Assembly: GCF_000243275.1 (NCBI RefSeq)
Contig: NZ_CM001437.1
Location: forward strand, 557,480-621,479
Origin: Myroides odoratus DSM 2801
GTDB taxonomy: Bacteria > Bacteroidota > Bacteroidia > Flavobacteriales > Flavobacteriaceae
Direction: 5' to 3'
Length of the DNA: 64,000 nucleotides
Part shown: positions 7,717 to 15,736 of the stretch, one piece after another
How positions within the stretch are numbered: position 1 is the stretch's first letter
How the letters are laid out: every line of letters starts with the position of its first letter
Notes under the pieces: generated by a model
Databases searched by the model: none
Seen by the model: only the letters and a program-made list of their open reading frames with translations
Told to the model about the DNA's origin: nothing
Made by a program: the position numbers and the translations under genes

Positions 7717-7826
7717 CATCTCATCGTCTCACCATCTTACCTCTTTCCCCCCTTAACCCTCAACCCTCAACCCTTAACCCTCAACCCTTAACCCTTAACT
7801 CTCAACCCTTAACTTAACTCAACCCA
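7717..7826. repeat. Degenerate heptamer tandem repeat (CTTAACC / CTCAACC)
   Basis: From 7752 onward the sequence is an array of CTTAACC and CTCAACC heptamers in almost unbroken seven-base phase; from 7717 a weaker CATCTCA-TCGTCTC-ACCATCT-TACCTCT stretch stays in the same phase. The reverse complement (GGTTAAG, GGTTGAG, GAGACGA) matches the array at 15.5 kb. The array abuts a terminator and holds no gene. Confidence 0.9.
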
Positions 7827-7827
7827 C

Positions 7828-7860
7828 AAAAAAAAGGAAGCACTACGCTTCCTTTTTTTT
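7828..7860 (-). terminator. Terminator after the small membrane protein gene
   Basis: GGAAGC-ACTAC-GCTTCC hairpin flanked by eight A and eight T (7828-7860); symmetric, and two bases from the stop of the minus-strand gene. Confidence 0.9.
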
Positions 7861-7861
7861 A

Positions 7862-8095
7862 TTAGTTCAAGACTTTTACGCCTTTTAGAAAAATCCATTT
7901 CACACAGATTTTATCTCCTTCATCTGTTTTAAAAACTTTAAATTGTGGAGCAAAAACAGTTGCTACAATAGCACTAACAATGGGTAGCCATATACCCGAT
8001 AAATCGGTAAAATACGCCAAACCAGTTCGTGCTAAAAGAAACAGTACGGCAAAGCTCACAAATTGAAACAATATTGTTTTAGTTCCTACACTCAT
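7862..8095 (-). CDS. Small membrane protein, unknown function
   Basis: 77 residues with two hydrophobic segments (about 7-27 and 34-51) and a hydrophilic, basic C-terminus (FKVFKTDEGDKICVKWIFLKG). I do not recognise a named family. It starts 6 bases after the stop of the THUMP methyltransferase gene and ends at a strong terminator, so it is the second gene of a two-gene operon. Good codon use, a proper ATG and tight operon spacing make it a real gene; any function would be a guess. Confidence 0.7.
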   Translation of the reverse strand: MSVGTKTILFQFVSFAVLFLLARTGLAYFTDLSGIWLPIVSAIVATVFAPQFKVFKTDEGDKICVKWIFLKGVKVLN

Positions 8096-8101
8096 CGTTT
8101 T

Positions 8102-9262
8102 TTAATTTTGATTCATATATTTTCCTTTTTTACTTCCTTCATAGAGTTCGTATTTAGCTAAACGTGCCTCTAATTTACCATTAAATAATTTAATTTTTCT
8201 TGAAGGACGTAAACCAACATATTTTAAAGCTTCAATGTTAGCGGTAATGAACCAAGCATCTGTTCCTGGATATCCTTGTTTCAAAGTATCTCCGATTTCG
8301 CGGTAAAAACGTTCTAAATTAATATCTAAACGTTCTCCATATGGTGGGTTAAACACCATGTGCAAAGGTCCTTCTACCTCTTTTGAAGTTTCAAAAAAGT
8401 TTAGGTTTTCTATCTTAATGTATTCTTCTAAATTTGCATTACGAACATTATCTTGGGCTTTCATTACTGCAGAAGGTGCTTTATCATACCCTTGAATCGT
8501 ATAATGAAATTCGCGTACGCGTTTAAGCAGTGAACTTTGAATGACCTCAAATAGATCTGCATCCCAATCCTTCCAACGTTCGAAAGCAAATTCTTTTCGG
8601 TTGATATTCGCCGGAATATTGCAAGCAATCATCGCTGCCTCGATTAACAAAGTTCCTGAACCACACATAGGGTCCATGAAGTGACTTCTTCCATCCCACC
8701 CAGATAACAACAACATTCCCGCTGCTAATACCTCGTTAATTGGCGCAATATTCGTTGCTGTTTTATATCCTCTTTGGTGTAAAGAAGCACCCGAAGAATC
8801 TAGTGAAACCGTACATAAATCGCGTTGAATATGCACATTAATACGCAAATCTGGGAAGTCTTTATCTACATTCGGACGCTTGTCAAATTTATCTCTAAAC
8901 TGATCGACAATAGCATCTTTTGCTTTTAATGATACGAATAAACTGTTGTTGAACTGATCCGAAAACACGGTTGAATCAATCACAAACGACTGATGTGCAC
9001 CGATATATTTACTCCAATCAATACTTTGAATTCCTTTATAAAGATTACTTTCGTTATAAACAGCAAATTGTTTAATTGGAACTAAGATTTTCAAAGCGGT
9101 ACGCAAAGCTAAATTCGCTTTGTATAAAAATCCTTTATCTCCTTCGAAACTCACCATACGAGTTCCTTCCTTCACTTTCGTTGCTCCTAAAAGCTGTAGT
9201 TCTTTCGCTAAAACCTCTTCTAAACCGAAAAGCGTTTTGGCTACCATTTTAAAATTTTCCAT
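8102..9262 (-). CDS. THUMP-domain class I RNA methyltransferase (RlmL-type)
   Basis: 386 residues: a THUMP/ferredoxin-like N-terminal half (about 45-155) that binds RNA and a Rossmann-fold UPF0020 methyltransferase half. The SAM motif is DPMCGSGTLLIEAAMIA (near residue 200) and the catalytic motif NPPYGERL (near 305) is the NPPY box of N2-guanine methyltransferases. This corresponds to the N-terminal (m2G2445 23S rRNA) half of E. coli RlmKL, without the RlmK half. The exact target is inference. ATG start at 9262, MENFKMVAKTLFGLEE, matches the family. Divergent from the next methyltransferase gene; two -7 boxes face opposite ways in the 95-base gap. Confidence 0.88.
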   Translation of the reverse strand: MENFKMVAKTLFGLEEVLAKELQLLGATKVKEGTRMVSFEGDKGFLYKANLALRTALKILVPIKQFAVYNESNLYKGIQSIDWSKYIGAHQSFVIDSTVFSDQFNNSLFVSLKAKDAIVDQFRDKFDKRPNVDKDFPDLRINVHIQRDLCTVSLDSSGASLHQRGYKTATNIAPINEVLAAGMLLLSGWDGRSHFMDPMCGSGTLLIEAAMIACNIPANINRKEFAFERWKDWDADLFEVIQSSLLKRVREFHYTIQGYDKAPSAVMKAQDNVRNANLEEYIKIENLNFFETSKEVEGPLHMVFNPPYGERLDINLERFYREIGDTLKQGYPGTDAWFITANIEALKYVGLRPSRKIKLFNGKLEARLAKYELYEGSKKGKYMNQN

Positions 9263-9309
9263 TTTTTTATATCGCTATAAGGAATAATTGTATTCGTTAT
9301 CCAAATGTG

Positions 9310-9317
9310 CAAAAATA
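9310..9317 (-). promoter_or_regulatory. Candidate -7 box TATTTTTG for the THUMP methyltransferase
   Basis: Perfect TAnnTTTG on the minus strand, 47 bases before the ATG at 9262; nearly back-to-back with a plus-strand box at 9321. Confidence 0.45.
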
Positions 9318-9320
9318 AAG

Positions 9321-9328
9321 TAAATTTG
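9321..9328 (+). promoter_or_regulatory. Candidate -7 box TAAATTTG for the methyltransferase-ZIP operon
   Basis: Perfect TAnnTTTG, 29 bases before the ATG at 9358. The divergent boxes are 3 bases apart, so the two transcripts may compete for polymerase. Confidence 0.5.
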
Positions 9329-9357
9329 CAAGCTAATAAAAGATTTAAATTAAAACT

Positions 9358-10089
9358 ATGTCTGAACAGAAGAAAGCTTGGTATGCATCGTGGTTTGATA
9401 CCCCTTATTATCACATTTTATATAAGGATAGAGATTATGATGAAGCACAACTTTTTATAGATAACCTTACCCATTATTTAAACTTATCCGAAAATTCTAA
9501 AGTTTTAGATTTAGCCTGTGGTAAAGGCCGTCACGCCATTTACCTTAACAGCTTAGGTTATGATGTGGTAGGTGCAGATTTATCTGCAAACAGTATTGAG
9601 GCAGCGAAAGTAGCGGAAAATGACACGCTTCATTTTGAGGTACACGATATGCGTGAGCCTTTAGAAAATAAATACGAAGCTATTTTTAACTTATTCACAA
9701 GTTTTGGTTATTTTAGTAATCCAGAAGATAACACCAAAGCATTAAAAGCCATGCACAATAGCTTATCCGATTATGGATTAGCCGTAATTGACTTTATGAA
9801 TGTAAACAAAGTGATTGCTAATTTAGTTCCATCTGAAATTAAAACAGTTGATGGTATTGAATTTCACATTGAACGCAGAGTAGAAAATGGGTATATCATC
9901 AAAGATATTCGCTTTCAAGCTGATGGAGAAGATCACGCCTATTCAGAGCGTGTGAAAGCTTTTACCTTGGGAGACTTTGAGCAAATGATGAATGAAAATG
10001 AAATTTATTTACTTGATGTTTTTGGTGATTATAAATTAAGAAAATTCTATCCAAACGAGTCTGATCGATTAATCATGATCTTTAAATAA
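9358..10089 (+). CDS. SAM-dependent methyltransferase (class I)
   Basis: 243 residues with the Rossmann SAM motif I VLDLACGKGRHAIYL (49-63), motif II acidic residue in VVGADLS and a motif IV region EAIFNLFTSFGYF. The family is the small-molecule or protein Methyltransf_25/11 type found widely in flavobacteria; no substrate can be named. The C-terminal third (about 160-243) is beta-rich, as in these enzymes, and ends LRKFYPNESDRLIMIFK. It is followed after 4 bases by the ZIP transporter gene, so the two form an operon; a functional link between them is not obvious. Confidence 0.85.
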   Translation: MSEQKKAWYASWFDTPYYHILYKDRDYDEAQLFIDNLTHYLNLSENSKVLDLACGKGRHAIYLNSLGYDVVGADLSANSIEAAKVAENDTLHFEVHDMREPLENKYEAIFNLFTSFGYFSNPEDNTKALKAMHNSLSDYGLAVIDFMNVNKVIANLVPSEIKTVDGIEFHIERRVENGYIIKDIRFQADGEDHAYSERVKAFTLGDFEQMMNENEIYLLDVFGDYKLRKFYPNESDRLIMIFK

Positions 10090-10093
10090 GCCG

Positions 10094-10816
10094 ATGGCGT
10101 ATATCGTACCTTTACTAGCTGTAATTATTGGATATTTAATTGCACTACTCATTCAACCCAAGAACAAAAAACACATCAAATTATTGATGGCGTTTAGTGG
10201 TTCTTTTTTACTAACGATAACAGTGACTCATTTATTACCTGATGTCTATCAGGCTGCTATTGGTCATCTCGTTATGGAAGGAGATCACGTACATGATCAT
10301 GATCACAGTGGCGCAGGGAGAATTGGTTTTTTCATCATGGCAGGTATTGTGTTTCAGATTATCTTAGAATATTTTTCTAAAGGTGCTGAACACGGACATG
10401 TTCATGGACATGAAAAACTAGAACGCATCCCTTGGTTGTTGTTTATCAGTTTGTGTATCCACGCTTTGTTTGAAGGAATGCCTATTAGTCAACACAGTGA
10501 GTTGGCCTTAGGAATTGGAATTCATCATTTACCGATTGCTATTATTCTAACGGCTTTTTTCATCAATGCCCAAATGAATAAAAAAATGGTTTTTGTGTTT
10601 ATGATGTTGTTTTCCATTATGACACCCCTAGGTACTTTAATTTCAAGTAATGTTCCTATTTTGAGCACGTACTATGCAGAAATATCAGCTGTTGTAGTTG
10701 GAATTTTATTCCATATCTCCTCTACTATTATTTTTGAAAGTAACGAAGACCACAAATTCAATATCAATAAATTAATAGCCATATTACTCGGTGTAGTTGC
10801 CGCTTATTTCATTTAA
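10094..10816 (+). CDS. ZIP family metal transporter
   Basis: 240-residue inner-membrane protein with about seven to eight helices. ZIP features: HLLPD in helix 2, a His-rich loop (GDHVHDHDHSG and HGHVHGHEKLE) between helices, and the metal-site helices CIHALFEGMPI and IGIHHLPIAIILTAFF, equivalent to the HNxxD and HEIPHE helices of ZIP4/5. It should import zinc, iron or related divalent cations. The gene starts 4 bases after the methyltransferase. Its last codons and stop are part of a 21-bp perfect inverted repeat (10807-10852). Confidence 0.88.
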   Translation: MAYIVPLLAVIIGYLIALLIQPKNKKHIKLLMAFSGSFLLTITVTHLLPDVYQAAIGHLVMEGDHVHDHDHSGAGRIGFFIMAGIVFQIILEYFSKGAEHGHVHGHEKLERIPWLLFISLCIHALFEGMPISQHSELALGIGIHHLPIAIILTAFFINAQMNKKMVFVFMMLFSIMTPLGTLISSNVPILSTYYAEISAVVVGILFHISSTIIFESNEDHKFNINKLIAILLGVVAAYFI

Positions 10817-10852
10817 AGAATCAGAAGACAGCTTCTGATTCTTTAAATGAAA
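10807..10852 (+). terminator. 21-bp perfect inverted repeat spanning the ZIP stop codon
   Basis: Arms 10807-10827 and 10832-10852 pair perfectly around the loop ACAG. The left arm includes the last two codons and stop of the ZIP gene. There is no T-run after the right arm, so it is a hairpin of unusual length rather than a standard intrinsic terminator; it may end or stabilise the transcript. Confidence 0.7.
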
Positions 10853-10917
10853 TCATTTTATTCCTACTTATTTGCAAAACCAATCTTAAGAATATAAATC
10901 GTTTGGTTTGTTTTTAG

Positions 10918-10925
10918 TATTTTTG
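10918..10925 (+). promoter_or_regulatory. Candidate -7 box TATTTTTG for the DUF6452-DUF6048 operon
   Basis: Perfect TAnnTTTG, 33 bases before the ATG at 10958, with TTTGGTTTG just upstream though closer than the usual -33 distance. Confidence 0.5.
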
Positions 10926-10957
10926 GTGCTATTACTATTCGTTAGACTTATTCCTTT

Positions 10958-11485
10958 ATGAAAAAAATAATGGTTATCGCCTCTTTTCTATGCCTTGCTA
11001 CTCTTGCATTTGTAGCTTGTGAGAAAGATGATATATGTGGCAAGGAAGAACCAACAACTCCTAATTATAAAATTCAATTCTTCAACTATGAAGATCAAGA
11101 AGTTGCCAAAAATGGTTTGGTTGAGGCTTATGCAATAGGCATTCCAGATACCATTCGCAGTACGGGAAATACGTTATTATTGCCTCTTCGCCTGGATCAA
11201 CCAGCAACCGATTGGGTACTGCAAATTCAGGAAGTAAAAGGAAAAGAAACGCTGATTATTCGCGATACGCTTTCCTTGAAATACAGAGTGAACACGCGTT
11301 ACTTGAATAAAGCTTGTGGGTATATTTCTACTTTTTCTTTACTTCAAGATGGTACTTCTCCACTCTTAAATGGCCAAGCCAATGTAACAAAAGGAAATTG
11401 GATTAAACTCTATAGAACTGAAACGAACGAAATCGAAAACAATTTAGAAAATGAAAATGACGCCCATTTTAAAGTATATTACTAG
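10958..11485 (+). CDS. DUF6452-like lipoprotein
   Basis: 175-residue predicted lipoprotein: signal peptide ending LAFVAC with Cys21, then EKDDICGKEEPTTPN, where the second cysteine and TTPN are typical of flavobacterial DUF6452 proteins (recognised from memory). The mature part is beta-rich and ends with CGYISTFSLL. Function unknown; probably in the inner leaflet of the outer membrane. The stop overlaps the start of the next gene by up to 35 bases, showing translational coupling with the DUF6048-like beta-barrel; the two are a conserved pair, which suggests a lipoprotein and a barrel that work together. Confidence 0.75.
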   Translation: MKKIMVIASFLCLATLAFVACEKDDICGKEEPTTPNYKIQFFNYEDQEVAKNGLVEAYAIGIPDTIRSTGNTLLLPLRLDQPATDWVLQIQEVKGKETLIIRDTLSLKYRVNTRYLNKACGYISTFSLLQDGTSPLLNGQANVTKGNWIKLYRTETNEIENNLENENDAHFKVYY

Positions 11486-12308
11486 TGGTATAATTCTATT
11501 GTTTTCAGTTGTAAGTTTAGCCCAAAAGAAAACGGAAGAAACCACAGAAAAAACGACGACACATATGGTACCTCAAGTGCCACCTAAATATCCTCAGCGT
11601 TACGGTTTGCGCTTAGGTGCGGATTTATTTAGAATTACTCGTTCCATGTATGATAAAACCTATAATGGATTTGAAGTTGTTGGGGATTATCGATTGACTA
11701 AAAAGTTATTTGCTGTGGCTGAATTAGGTCATGACAAATTAAATAAAACGGAGAGTACCTATGGTTATACCACCAACGGAACTTACCTGCGCATTGGGGT
11801 TGATTACAACCTCCATGAGAACTGGTTGGATCGTGAGGATCAAATATACGTAGGTGGACGTTATGGTTTTTCTACTTTTTCTCAAACCCTAGATTGGTAT
11901 AAACCGTATACAACCAATCCTTATTTTGAGAATCCTGCGATTCCAGTAAACAAAAAATACAGTGGTTTATCTGCGCATTGGATAGAATTTGTTGCAGGAG
12001 TAAAAACGAGAGTATTCAACAATGTTTTTATGGGATTCAGCCTTCGTTTAACGGGCTTAATTTCTCAAAAGCAACCCGATGATTTTGAAAACCTCTATAT
12101 TCCGGGATATAATAGAAAGTACAGTGGAGCCATTGGAGTTGGTTTTAATTATACTGTGAGTTATTTCATTCCACTTTATAAATCAAATAAAAAGGCTTTT
12201 ACTATTCCAGAGAAAGACACAAAATATGACTTAGAAGGAAATAAGATTGAATCAGAAGATTTAAAAATGATTCATGAAAATAAGCAAAAAGCTGGAGAAG
12301 AATTATAA
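11451..12308 (+). CDS. DUF6048-like outer membrane protein
   Basis: 285 residues with a cleavable signal peptide ending VVSLAQ (about residue 24), then a predicted outer-membrane beta-barrel: alternating aromatic strands such as YGLRLGADLFRIT, FEVVGDYRLTKKLFAVAELG, TYLRIGVDYNL and IYVGGRYGFSTFSQ. Matches the flavobacterial DUF6048 family from memory. Alternative ATG at 11457 is equally plausible. It overlaps the upstream lipoprotein gene and is followed by a strong terminator. Function unknown; a small channel or receptor is possible. The C-terminal 40 residues are charged and probably periplasmic or disordered. Confidence 0.75.
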   Translation: MKMTPILKYITSGIILLFSVVSLAQKKTEETTEKTTTHMVPQVPPKYPQRYGLRLGADLFRITRSMYDKTYNGFEVVGDYRLTKKLFAVAELGHDKLNKTESTYGYTTNGTYLRIGVDYNLHENWLDREDQIYVGGRYGFSTFSQTLDWYKPYTTNPYFENPAIPVNKKYSGLSAHWIEFVAGVKTRVFNNVFMGFSLRLTGLISQKQPDDFENLYIPGYNRKYSGAIGVGFNYTVSYFIPLYKSNKKAFTIPEKDTKYDLEGNKIESEDLKMIHENKQKAGEEL

Positions 12309-12342
12309 AAAAAAGCCTTGTGAATTCACAAGGCTTTTTTTT
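12307..12342 (+). terminator. Bidirectional terminator after the DUF6048-like gene
   Basis: Perfect palindrome AAAGCCTTGTGAATTCACAA...GGCTTT centred on GAATTC, with A-run left and T-run right; it starts at the stop codon and can also serve lpxD on the other strand. Confidence 0.9.
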
Positions 12343-12393
12343 ATACTATTTTGTCTTTATCAACTTTACAAAAAAGCAGATGAGGCAAACGAC

Positions 12394-13398
12394 CTATGAT
12401 CCTTTTGCATTGTAACTTTTTACTAATTGCTTTAAGAAAGCCCATTGTTTTAGGGTTGTTTTAGCTTCTAAAGCTGGATATCCTAAAACGGTTTTTCCTG
12501 CTTCTACGTCACCTGTTACACCAGATCCTGCTCCTACTACAACACCATCTCCTAATGTAACGTGGTCTTTAATTGAAGCACTTCCGCCAATCACTACGAA
12601 ATTACCCAAGGTTACAGACCCAGCTAATCCACTATTACCCGCCATGATACAACATTTTCCAAGGACTGAATTATGCCCAATTTGAACTAAATTATCTATT
12701 TTACAACCATCTCCAATGATTGTTGCACTAAACTTACCGCGATCTACACAAGAATTCGCTCCAATCTCCACGTGATTACCAATCTCCACATGACCAATTT
12801 GAGGAATTTTAACCAACCCTTTTTCAGAAGGGCAAAAACCAAATCCATCTGCTCCTAAAACAGCATTTGGATGAATAATACAATGATGTCCAATTTGAGT
12901 ACGCTCACGAACGATTACTCCAGACCATAAAACGGTATTATCTCCAATAACAGCATGGTCTAAAATCGTCACATTAGGATATACCACAACATTTTTTCCA
13001 ATAATTACATGCTCTCCAATATAAGATCCTGCTCCAATTTGCGCTCCTTCTCCAATTTGTGCAGTAGCATCAACATTGGCTCTTGGGTGAATTCCCTCTT
13101 TTACATGAGGTAATTTAGGTGCAAAAAAAGCAAGTAATTGAGACATGGCTAAATCGACATTGTCAACCTTAATAAACGCTCGATCGTCTCCAGGTACAAT
13201 GGAGATATCGCGATTCACAATAGCGATACTCGCTTTGGAATTCGCCCATAAGCGTTCATATTTTTTATTTCCGATAAAGGAAATTTGACCATCTTGTGCT
13301 TTGTCTAACTGTTCCGCTGCGTGAATTTGTTTTACTGTTGTTCCTATTATGCTTCCATTAAGAATATCATTTATTTCATTTAAGGAGTATGTCTTCAT
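12394..13398 (-). CDS. lpxD: UDP-3-O-(3-hydroxyacyl)glucosamine N-acyltransferase
   Basis: Adds the N-linked hydroxyacyl chain in lipid A synthesis. 334 residues from the ATG at 13398 (MKTYSLNEINDIL); the frame extends to 13452 but those residues are unlike any LpxD. N-terminal uridine-binding domain (about 1-100), then a left-handed beta-helix of hexapeptide repeats (about 100-300), with the catalytic His in LVQIGHNSVLG, and a C-terminal helix (LKQWAFLKQLVKSY). It stands alone here, not in the lpxD-lpxC/fabZ-lpxA operon seen in other Bacteroidota, so it may be the second LpxD paralogue many flavobacteria carry. Substrate chain length cannot be told. Confidence 0.9.
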   Translation of the reverse strand: MKTYSLNEINDILNGSIIGTTVKQIHAAEQLDKAQDGQISFIGNKKYERLWANSKASIAIVNRDISIVPGDDRAFIKVDNVDLAMSQLLAFFAPKLPHVKEGIHPRANVDATAQIGEGAQIGAGSYIGEHVIIGKNVVVYPNVTILDHAVIGDNTVLWSGVIVRERTQIGHHCIIHPNAVLGADGFGFCPSEKGLVKIPQIGHVEIGNHVEIGANSCVDRGKFSATIIGDGCKIDNLVQIGHNSVLGKCCIMAGNSGLAGSVTLGNFVVIGGSASIKDHVTLGDGVVVGAGSGVTGDVEAGKTVLGYPALEAKTTLKQWAFLKQLVKSYNAKGS

Positions 13399-13789
13399 AA
13401 TAACATTTAGTTTCTTGGTTTGTACCAAAGAAAACGAAAATTTATTAATCATATTGCAACGAAATGTTATTTTATTTTAAAAAAATACACAATAAGGGTA
13501 TTTTAATTGAAAAATGAACAAAAACCCTACATAACATACAATAATAAATACTTTGTTTTATTAGAAATTAAAACTGTATTTTCTACTTTTTAACAAACTA
13601 TATTCAATAGTTGTTTATTTTATATCCTTTTACTGTTTTTAATTAAAAAATAACCACCCCTACTAAAATTACATACTCTTTTCTATTTTTTTATCCCCCT
13701 CACCCGCAAAAAAGTAAAAATCAACTCGTTCATCGTCCTAATTTTCAATCCTTTTGTGTATCTTATACTACCACAAAAAACAACCAAAC
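13399..13789. other. Divergent intergenic region lpxD / acyl-CoA synthetase
   Basis: 390 bases, very AT-rich, with no supportable ORF. It must hold the divergent promoters. TAAATTTT on the minus strand and TTTTGTGTATCTTATAC on the plus strand just before the synthetase are imperfect matches to TAnnTTTG; I do not call either. Confidence 0.5.
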
Positions 13790-15475
13790 ATGAAAAATTT
13801 ATTTAAAAGCATTGGAAACTTCATTGCCGAAGAGAATTTTAATGCTTTACACGACCTACAGGTAGAGAAACCTGTATATTTTAATTGGGTAACCGAAATA
13901 TTTGAAGGGATTAACGTCAAAGAGCACCCCGATAAAACTGCGCTCCTTTGGACTGATGGCACAAAAACAGAGCATTATACCTTTCAAACCCTTTATAATC
14001 GATACAATCAATTGCTAAATTTCCTTCGTCAAAAAGGAATTCAACAGCAGGATGTAATTCTCACTCAAATGATGTTACAACGCATCAATTGGGTCACTCA
14101 TCTTGCAGCAATTAAAGGTGGCTATCGTTTATCACCTGCTGCGAGTATTCTGGGTGTAAATGATTTGAAATATCGCTTTGAGAAGATTATGCCTAAAGTT
14201 ATCCTTGCAGATGCGGATAATGTAGAAAAAATTGATGAAGCTGAAAAAGCGGCAAACCTCAACATTCCGATTAAGATCATTATCGATGGACATCGCGAGG
14301 GGTGGTATCCTTTATCTGTCCTAGACGAGCAAAATACCGAAGCCGAAGCAGCTCAAACCAAACCTGACGATAACCTCTTCTTATTTTTTACTTCTGGAAC
14401 CACAGGCATGCCCAAAATTGTATGTCATACTCAATTGAGCTATCCTATCGGAAATCTAACTACTGCCGCTTGGATTGGGCTCAAAAAAGAGGATATTCAC
14501 TATAATATTTCCCAACCTGGATGGGCTAAGTTTGCTTGGAGTAGTTTATTTGCTCCATGGAATGTTGGTGCTACGATTTTTGCCCATCACACGAAAGAGC
14601 GTTTCAATGCGGCTAAAACACTTTCTTTAATTGAAAAACACAAAATTACTACGCTTTGTGCACCTCCCACTGTGCTCCGTTTCTTTATTCAAGAAGACTT
14701 ATCTGCTTACCAGTTTAGCTTGCGCCAATGTGTAGCAGCAGGTGAACCTTTAAATCCTGAAATTATTGAAGAGTGGTATGAAGCAACAGGACTATCTATT
14801 AGAGATGGATTTGGTCAAACGGAAAGTACGTGTATGGTTGCCAATTATCCTAATGCAACACTAAAATATGGTTCCATGGGGAAACCTACTTTTCTATATG
14901 ATATTATCATTGCTGATGATGAGGGACGAGAGCTGCCTACAAATGAAGAAGGAAATATCTGTGTCAAAACAGACACAGCGAAGATCAACGGAATTTTCAA
15001 AGAATACATGTATGACAAAGAACGTCAAAAACAGGTATTCAAAAATGGAGTTTATTTCACTGGAGATAAGGCCTACAAAGATGAGGATGGCTATATCTGG
15101 TTTATTGGTCGCGATGACGATGTAATTAAAGCATCCGATTACCGCATTGGCCCATTTGAGGTAGAGAGTGTTTTGCTTGAACACCCTGCTGTAATCGAAT
15201 CTGCTGTTGTAGCAAGTCCACATGAAGTCAAGGGATTTGAAGTCAAAGCTTTTGTCATTATCAAAGATATTCAACAAGCTAATACAGCACTAGCACAGGA
15301 GTTATTTCAATTTTCCCGTCAACACCTCGCTCCATATAAAATGCCGCGTAGAATAGAATTTGTAACTGAATTACCCAAAACAATTAGCGGTAAAATTAAA
15401 CGAGTAGAATTACGCGCTTTACAAGCTGAACGCATTGCTAAGAAAATTGATGTGCCTTTGGAGTTTGTGTATTAA
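13790..15475 (+). CDS. AMP-dependent acyl-CoA synthetase (medium-chain type)
   Basis: 562-residue ANL-superfamily ligase that activates a carboxylic acid as acyl-AMP and then acyl-CoA. Motifs: P-loop FFTSGTTGMPKIVCH (about residue 200), DGFGQTEST (A5), GEEG-like NEEGNICV, YFTGDKAYKDEDGYIWFIGRDDDVIK (A7/A8 hinge) and the catalytic lysine in PKTISGKIKRVELR (A10). Overall layout, including QPGWAKFAWSS, resembles acetyl-CoA/medium-chain (ACSM-like) synthetases. The start is ATG 13790; the frame continues to a TTG at 13754 that adds non-homologous residues. Monocistronic, followed by a heptamer repeat array. Exact substrate unknown. Confidence 0.88.
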   Translation: MKNLFKSIGNFIAEENFNALHDLQVEKPVYFNWVTEIFEGINVKEHPDKTALLWTDGTKTEHYTFQTLYNRYNQLLNFLRQKGIQQQDVILTQMMLQRINWVTHLAAIKGGYRLSPAASILGVNDLKYRFEKIMPKVILADADNVEKIDEAEKAANLNIPIKIIIDGHREGWYPLSVLDEQNTEAEAAQTKPDDNLFLFFTSGTTGMPKIVCHTQLSYPIGNLTTAAWIGLKKEDIHYNISQPGWAKFAWSSLFAPWNVGATIFAHHTKERFNAAKTLSLIEKHKITTLCAPPTVLRFFIQEDLSAYQFSLRQCVAAGEPLNPEIIEEWYEATGLSIRDGFGQTESTCMVANYPNATLKYGSMGKPTFLYDIIIADDEGRELPTNEEGNICVKTDTAKINGIFKEYMYDKERQKQVFKNGVYFTGDKAYKDEDGYIWFIGRDDDVIKASDYRIGPFEVESVLLEHPAVIESAVVASPHEVKGFEVKAFVIIKDIQQANTALAQELFQFSRQHLAPYKMPRRIEFVTELPKTISGKIKRVELRALQAERIAKKIDVPLEFVY

Positions 15476-15487
15476 TGGGAAGAAGGG

Positions 15488-15654
15488 GGATTATGGGTTA
15501 GGAGTGAACAGTTATGGGATGTGAGTGACGAGTTATGGGATGTGAGTGACGAGTTATGGGTTAGGAGTTAAGGATTATGAGTGAACAGTTATGGGTTATG
15601 GGTTAGGAGTTATGGGTTATGCGGCGGGGACTTAACCCTTAACCCTTAACCCCT
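15488..15654. repeat. Degenerate heptamer array (GGGTTAT/GAGTGAC family) with inverted end
   Basis: Nineteen heptamers in unbroken phase from 15488 to 15620: GGATTAT, GGGTTAG, GAGTGAA, CAGTTAT, GGGATGT, GAGTGAC, GAGTTAT and variants, with higher-order duplications (GGGATGT-GAGTGAC-GAGTTAT occurs twice). After a GC-rich break (GCGGCGGGGA) three CTTAACC units follow in inverse orientation to 15654, so the end could fold on the GGGTTA units. The CTTAACC units are the same as in the array at 7.75 kb. No gene. Confidence 0.92.
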
Positions 15655-15736
15655 ATTTAAACTTGATATAAACTAATTCCTCCAAAAACATCTCTTTCAA
15701 TTTTATCGTAACTTTCTGCTTATAAAACACACGGTT

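Noticed and set aside
7626..7817. 63-codon plus-strand ORF
   Set aside because: It runs through the 16-mer and heptamer repeats, its composition is repeat-derived, and no homology or promoter supports it.
7752..7826. True telomere or replication origin
   Set aside because: The heptamers resemble telomeric repeats, but they are short, degenerate and internal; no DnaA boxes or dnaA/dnaN genes are nearby.
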